41,735 bases of DNA, from contig JBPOHE010000081.1 of the NCBI GenBank assembly GCA_052035915.1, positions 1-41,735 on the forward strand, written 5' to 3'. The first letter of the stretch is position 1. Every line of letters begins with the position of its first letter. Source of the stretch: JBPOHE01 sp052035915 (GTDB lineage Bacteria; Pseudomonadota; Gammaproteobacteria; Chromatiales; Chromatiaceae). The notes beneath the pieces are model-generated. The model saw only the letters and a program-made list of their open reading frames with translations. It had not been told where the DNA came from and ran no database searches. The translations under genes and the position numbers were made by a program. Shown here in pieces: positions 40,216-41,735 of the stretch.

Positions 40216-41327
40216 CCGCCGGACCTTTCCTCAACCCGGAGGGCGAGGCCGCCTGGCTGAGGTTCAAGCAACACCTCCAGTGGTGCGACAGCTTCGCCCT
40301 GGTGTTCGTCTTCAGCGATCGGCCTCCGGTGGTGCAGATACTGCGGGAGCGGCTGGCCGATATCTACCGGGCGCGGGTCACCGGACTGGAGATCCCCCTC
40401 CCACAGACAGCGGCCGAGCTGTTGCAGGGCCTGCTGCCCCGCCTGCTGCACCCGCCCAATTATCGACGGGCCCTGGACGCCCCCGTCTGGTTGGACCTGA
40501 CGCGGCTCCCCGGGGTGGTGGACAGCGACCAGGAGAGCGCCTGGCGGGAGGCCAGGCTCCAGTTCCTGGCCCGCCTGAACGAACAGCGCGAGCCCCTGCG
40601 CCGCGCCCTCACCAAGCCCCTGATCCTGGTGCTGCCCCGGACGGAAAAGGCCCAGATCAAGGCCCTGGTGCCGGATCTCTGGGCCATCCGCCACTTCAGC
40701 CTGGAGACCGGCCCCTGGCTCGCCACCGGGGCGGCGGAGCCGCCCACCCGCCCACCCACCCACCCGGAGCCCTTCCCCCTGACCGAGTCGGAGACCTCCC
40801 TGGTGCGCGAGTGGCGGCGCCTCGAGCCCAAGGGCAGCCGCAACCGGGGCGGCCTTCTGGCCGGCGGACGCGCCTTCGACGCCCTCATGGGGCGCGGACA
40901 TCTCTCCGAGGCCCGGGAGGTCGCCCTCTGGCTGGTCGAGACCACCCACGCCAGGCTCGCCGACCACCAGGACGACCCCGAGGCCCTGCGCGACCTCTCG
41001 ATCTCGCTCGACAACGTCGGCAACACCGACCAGGCCCTGGGGGACTGGGGGGCGGCCCGCGCGGCCTTCGCCGAGTCCCTCGAGATCCGCCGCCGTCTGC
41101 TCGGGCGCCTGGGGGAGACCCCCGAGGCCCTGCGCGATCTCTCGGTCTCGCTCAACAACGTGGGAAACACCGACCGGGCCCTGGGGGACTGGGGGGCGGC
41201 CCGCGCCGCCTTCGAGGAGGGGTTGGAGATCGCTCGTCGCCTGGCCCAGGTTCTGCCCCGGCATCCCGATTACCGGGATCTTCCGGCCTGGTTCGAGGAG
41301 CGATTGAGGGAGCTTGAAGTGACCTAG
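40212..41327 (+). CDS. TPR-repeat partner protein of the ATPase module
   Basis: This protein of 371 residues starts at TTG 40212, overlapping the ATPase stop, with GGAGG ten bases before. The N-terminal half (about 1-180) contains SFALVFVFSDRPPVVQILRERLADIY, APVWLDLTRLPGV, LQFLARLNEQREPLRRALTKPLILVLP and LVPDLWAIRHFSLETG. This resembles a P-loop-like fold without its own Walker A. A Pro/Thr hinge (TRPPTHPEPFPLT) follows, then a helical region with two tandem 48-residue TPR-like repeats (EALRDLSxSLxNVGNTDxAL-GDWGAARAAF). Such repeats usually bind partners. Any larger open frame upstream is a shadow of the ATPase. The exact function is unknown. Confidence 0.72.
   Translation: MTAGPFLNPEGEAAWLRFKQHLQWCDSFALVFVFSDRPPVVQILRERLADIYRARVTGLEIPLPQTAAELLQGLLPRLLHPPNYRRALDAPVWLDLTRLPGVVDSDQESAWREARLQFLARLNEQREPLRRALTKPLILVLPRTEKAQIKALVPDLWAIRHFSLETGPWLATGAAEPPTRPPTHPEPFPLTESETSLVREWRRLEPKGSRNRGGLLAGGRAFDALMGRGHLSEAREVALWLVETTHARLADHQDDPEALRDLSISLDNVGNTDQALGDWGAARAAFAESLEIRRRLLGRLGETPEALRDLSVSLNNVGNTDRALGDWGAARAAFEEGLEIARRLAQVLPRHPDYRDLPAWFEERLRELEVT
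40980..41267 (+). repeat. In-gene tandem repeat, 144 bp x 2 (TPR units)
   Basis: Two near-identical 144-bp units (40980-41123 and 41124-41267, the second diverging in its last part) encode the 48-residue TPR repeats. GCCCTGGGGGACTGGGGGGC is identical in both. High DNA identity suggests recent duplication or gene conversion and a potential for copy-number change. Confidence 0.75.
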
Positions 41328-41608
41328 GATGCGGTGAGGTACGAACCGCATGCATGGCGGAACCGAACGGGCTGAACTTGTCCGCGATCCCGGGCCTGGC
41401 CGCGTTGGCCCGGTTTTTGTTCTCAAATAAAGAACAATATCTAGTTATTTTTCTATATTGTTCTCTTAATGAGAACAAAAACCGGCCATTTCCAGCCGAT
41501 GCCCGGAACCACTGAGCGGGAATAGCCATTCCTGCCGAGTCATTTTTTTCAGTGGCGTAGCATCGATCGCGTGTATGAAAACCTCGAATGAGGCGGTTCG
41601 CTTCGCTT
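41328..41608. other. Gene-free gap with twin-hairpin copy 7
   Basis: After the TPR gene there is no further gene until the IS110 fragment at 41660. The gap carries repeat copy 7 and about 100 bp of A/T-richer sequence with no recognisable feature. Confidence 0.6.
41390..41506. repeat. 117-bp twin-hairpin repeat, copy 7
   Basis: The hairpins are at 41419-41435 (GTTCTCAAATAAAGAAC) and 41460-41476 (GTTCTCTTAATGAGAAC), with starts 41 nt apart. The left arm begins CCGGGCCTGG and the right arm ends GATGCCCGG. The central GAACAATAT...ATATTGTTC is a second palindrome. It lies 62 bp past the stop of the TPR gene. Confidence 0.88.
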
Positions 41609-41644
41609 ATACCATTTCTCGATAGGTATTATCGATATTCGTAG
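41609..41644. repeat. 36-bp repeat shared with the srkA 3' flank
   Basis: This stretch starts ATACCATTTCTCGATAGG and ends ATATTCGTAG. It is the exact reverse complement of 28547-28582. Similarity stops at the CTAC/GTAG boundary on the side facing the IS110 transposase, which suggests an insertion junction there. Confidence 0.85.
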
Positions 41645-41659
41645 ATACTGTTATCCGAA

Positions 41660-41734
41660 TCAAGCTCCATGAAGCGCTGGGTTGAAGGGTTGTCCCGATT
41701 TGAGCACACCAAAAGCGACATGGATGAGCTTTCG
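41660..41734 (-). CDS. IS110-family transposase, C-terminal fragment (runs off right edge)
   Basis: On the minus strand a frame enters from the right edge and ends at TGA (41660-41662). Its last 24 residues are RKLIHVAFGVLKSGQPF followed by NPALHGA. R-K-L-x-H-x-x-x-G-V-L-K-S-G-x-P-F-x-P is the characteristic C-terminus of IS110/IS1111-family (DEDD) transposases. Only about 15 bp separate the stop from the putative element edge at 41644/41645, so the 3' noncoding end is short. The catalytic part is outside the window. A plus-strand frame beginning at 41669 is rejected in its favour. Confidence 0.72.
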   Translation of the reverse strand, partial: RKLIHVAFGVLKSGQPFNPALHGA

Positions 41735-41735
41735 C

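Noticed and set aside
6675..41506. The twin-hairpin repeats as a CRISPR array or as SOS boxes
   Set aside because: Copies are kilobases apart with no spacers of fixed size and no cas gene nearby, and they lie mainly after stop codons rather than at promoters, so neither explanation fits.
41669..41735. A plus-strand gene start (MKRWVEGLSRF...)
   Set aside because: No ribosome site is seen, and the minus strand of the same bases carries a clear IS110-type transposase C-terminus with its stop.

Overview
The window is GC-rich, densely coded bacterial DNA. Family content and gene order point to a gammaproteobacterium: gatCAB divergent from mreBCD, an mreBCD-mrdA-rodA-mltB-rlpA-dacC-dat-lipB-lipA run, glnE-ilvE, and creBCD. 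A Chromatiales-type sulfur bacterium is my best guess, from gene order and repeat style only; no gene in the window proves a photosynthetic or sulfur lifestyle. I saw no rRNA or tRNA gene and no CRISPR array.

Layout. 1-173: the end of an IS256-family insertion sequence, whose last 47 bp are duplicated in tandem. 303-5535 (minus): a solitary Mrr-type restriction endonuclease, then a zinc-finger protein, ilvE and glnE. 5536-6887: small repeats around a small secreted helical protein. 6888-12304: glgP (minus), a PhoX-like exported protein (plus) and an OmpA-like lipoprotein (minus). 12444-15758: gatCAB (minus). 15978-28209 (plus): the cell-elongation and peptidoglycan block mreB, mreC, mreD, mrdA, rodA, mltB, rlpA, dacC, followed by a D-amino-acid aminotransferase, lipB and lipA. 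28582-31220 (minus): srkA, a quinone-reductase-like flavoprotein and a HAD-IIA phosphatase. 31391-34309: a large secreted protein with a barrel-like N-terminal half and five Cys-paired Ig/PKD-type repeats. 35074-38671: creB, creC, creD. 38875-41327: an accessory pair, a P-loop ATPase coupled to a TPR-repeat protein. 41609-41735: a repeat joined to the end of an IS110-family transposase that runs off the window.

How the genes work together. The central block is a nearly complete rod-shape system: MreB filament, MreC/MreD, the RodA glycosyltransferase, the PBP2 transpeptidase, the MltB and RlpA lytic transglycosylases and a DD-carboxypeptidase. Lipoate ligation and synthesis follow downstream. 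glnE and ilvE serve nitrogen and branched-chain amino-acid metabolism. CreBC senses metabolic or envelope state and probably controls creD.

The most unusual content lies between the genes. At least four families of small palindromic elements fill the gaps. (1) A 117-bp family is present in seven copies. Each has a GC-rich outer inverted repeat and two 17-nt hairpins of the form GTTCTY-N5-GAGAAC, whose starts are 40-41 nt apart. (2) A 156-bp palindrome is present in two intact copies and one remnant. Each intact copy is flanked by the same trinucleotide, and in one copy that trinucleotide is the lipB stop codon. (3) A family with TAGCCCG...CGGGCTA ends has three copies of 182, 73 and 77 bp. 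(4) A 36-bp sequence beside srkA recurs exactly at the edge of the IS110 element. mreC also appears to start at an ATT codon.
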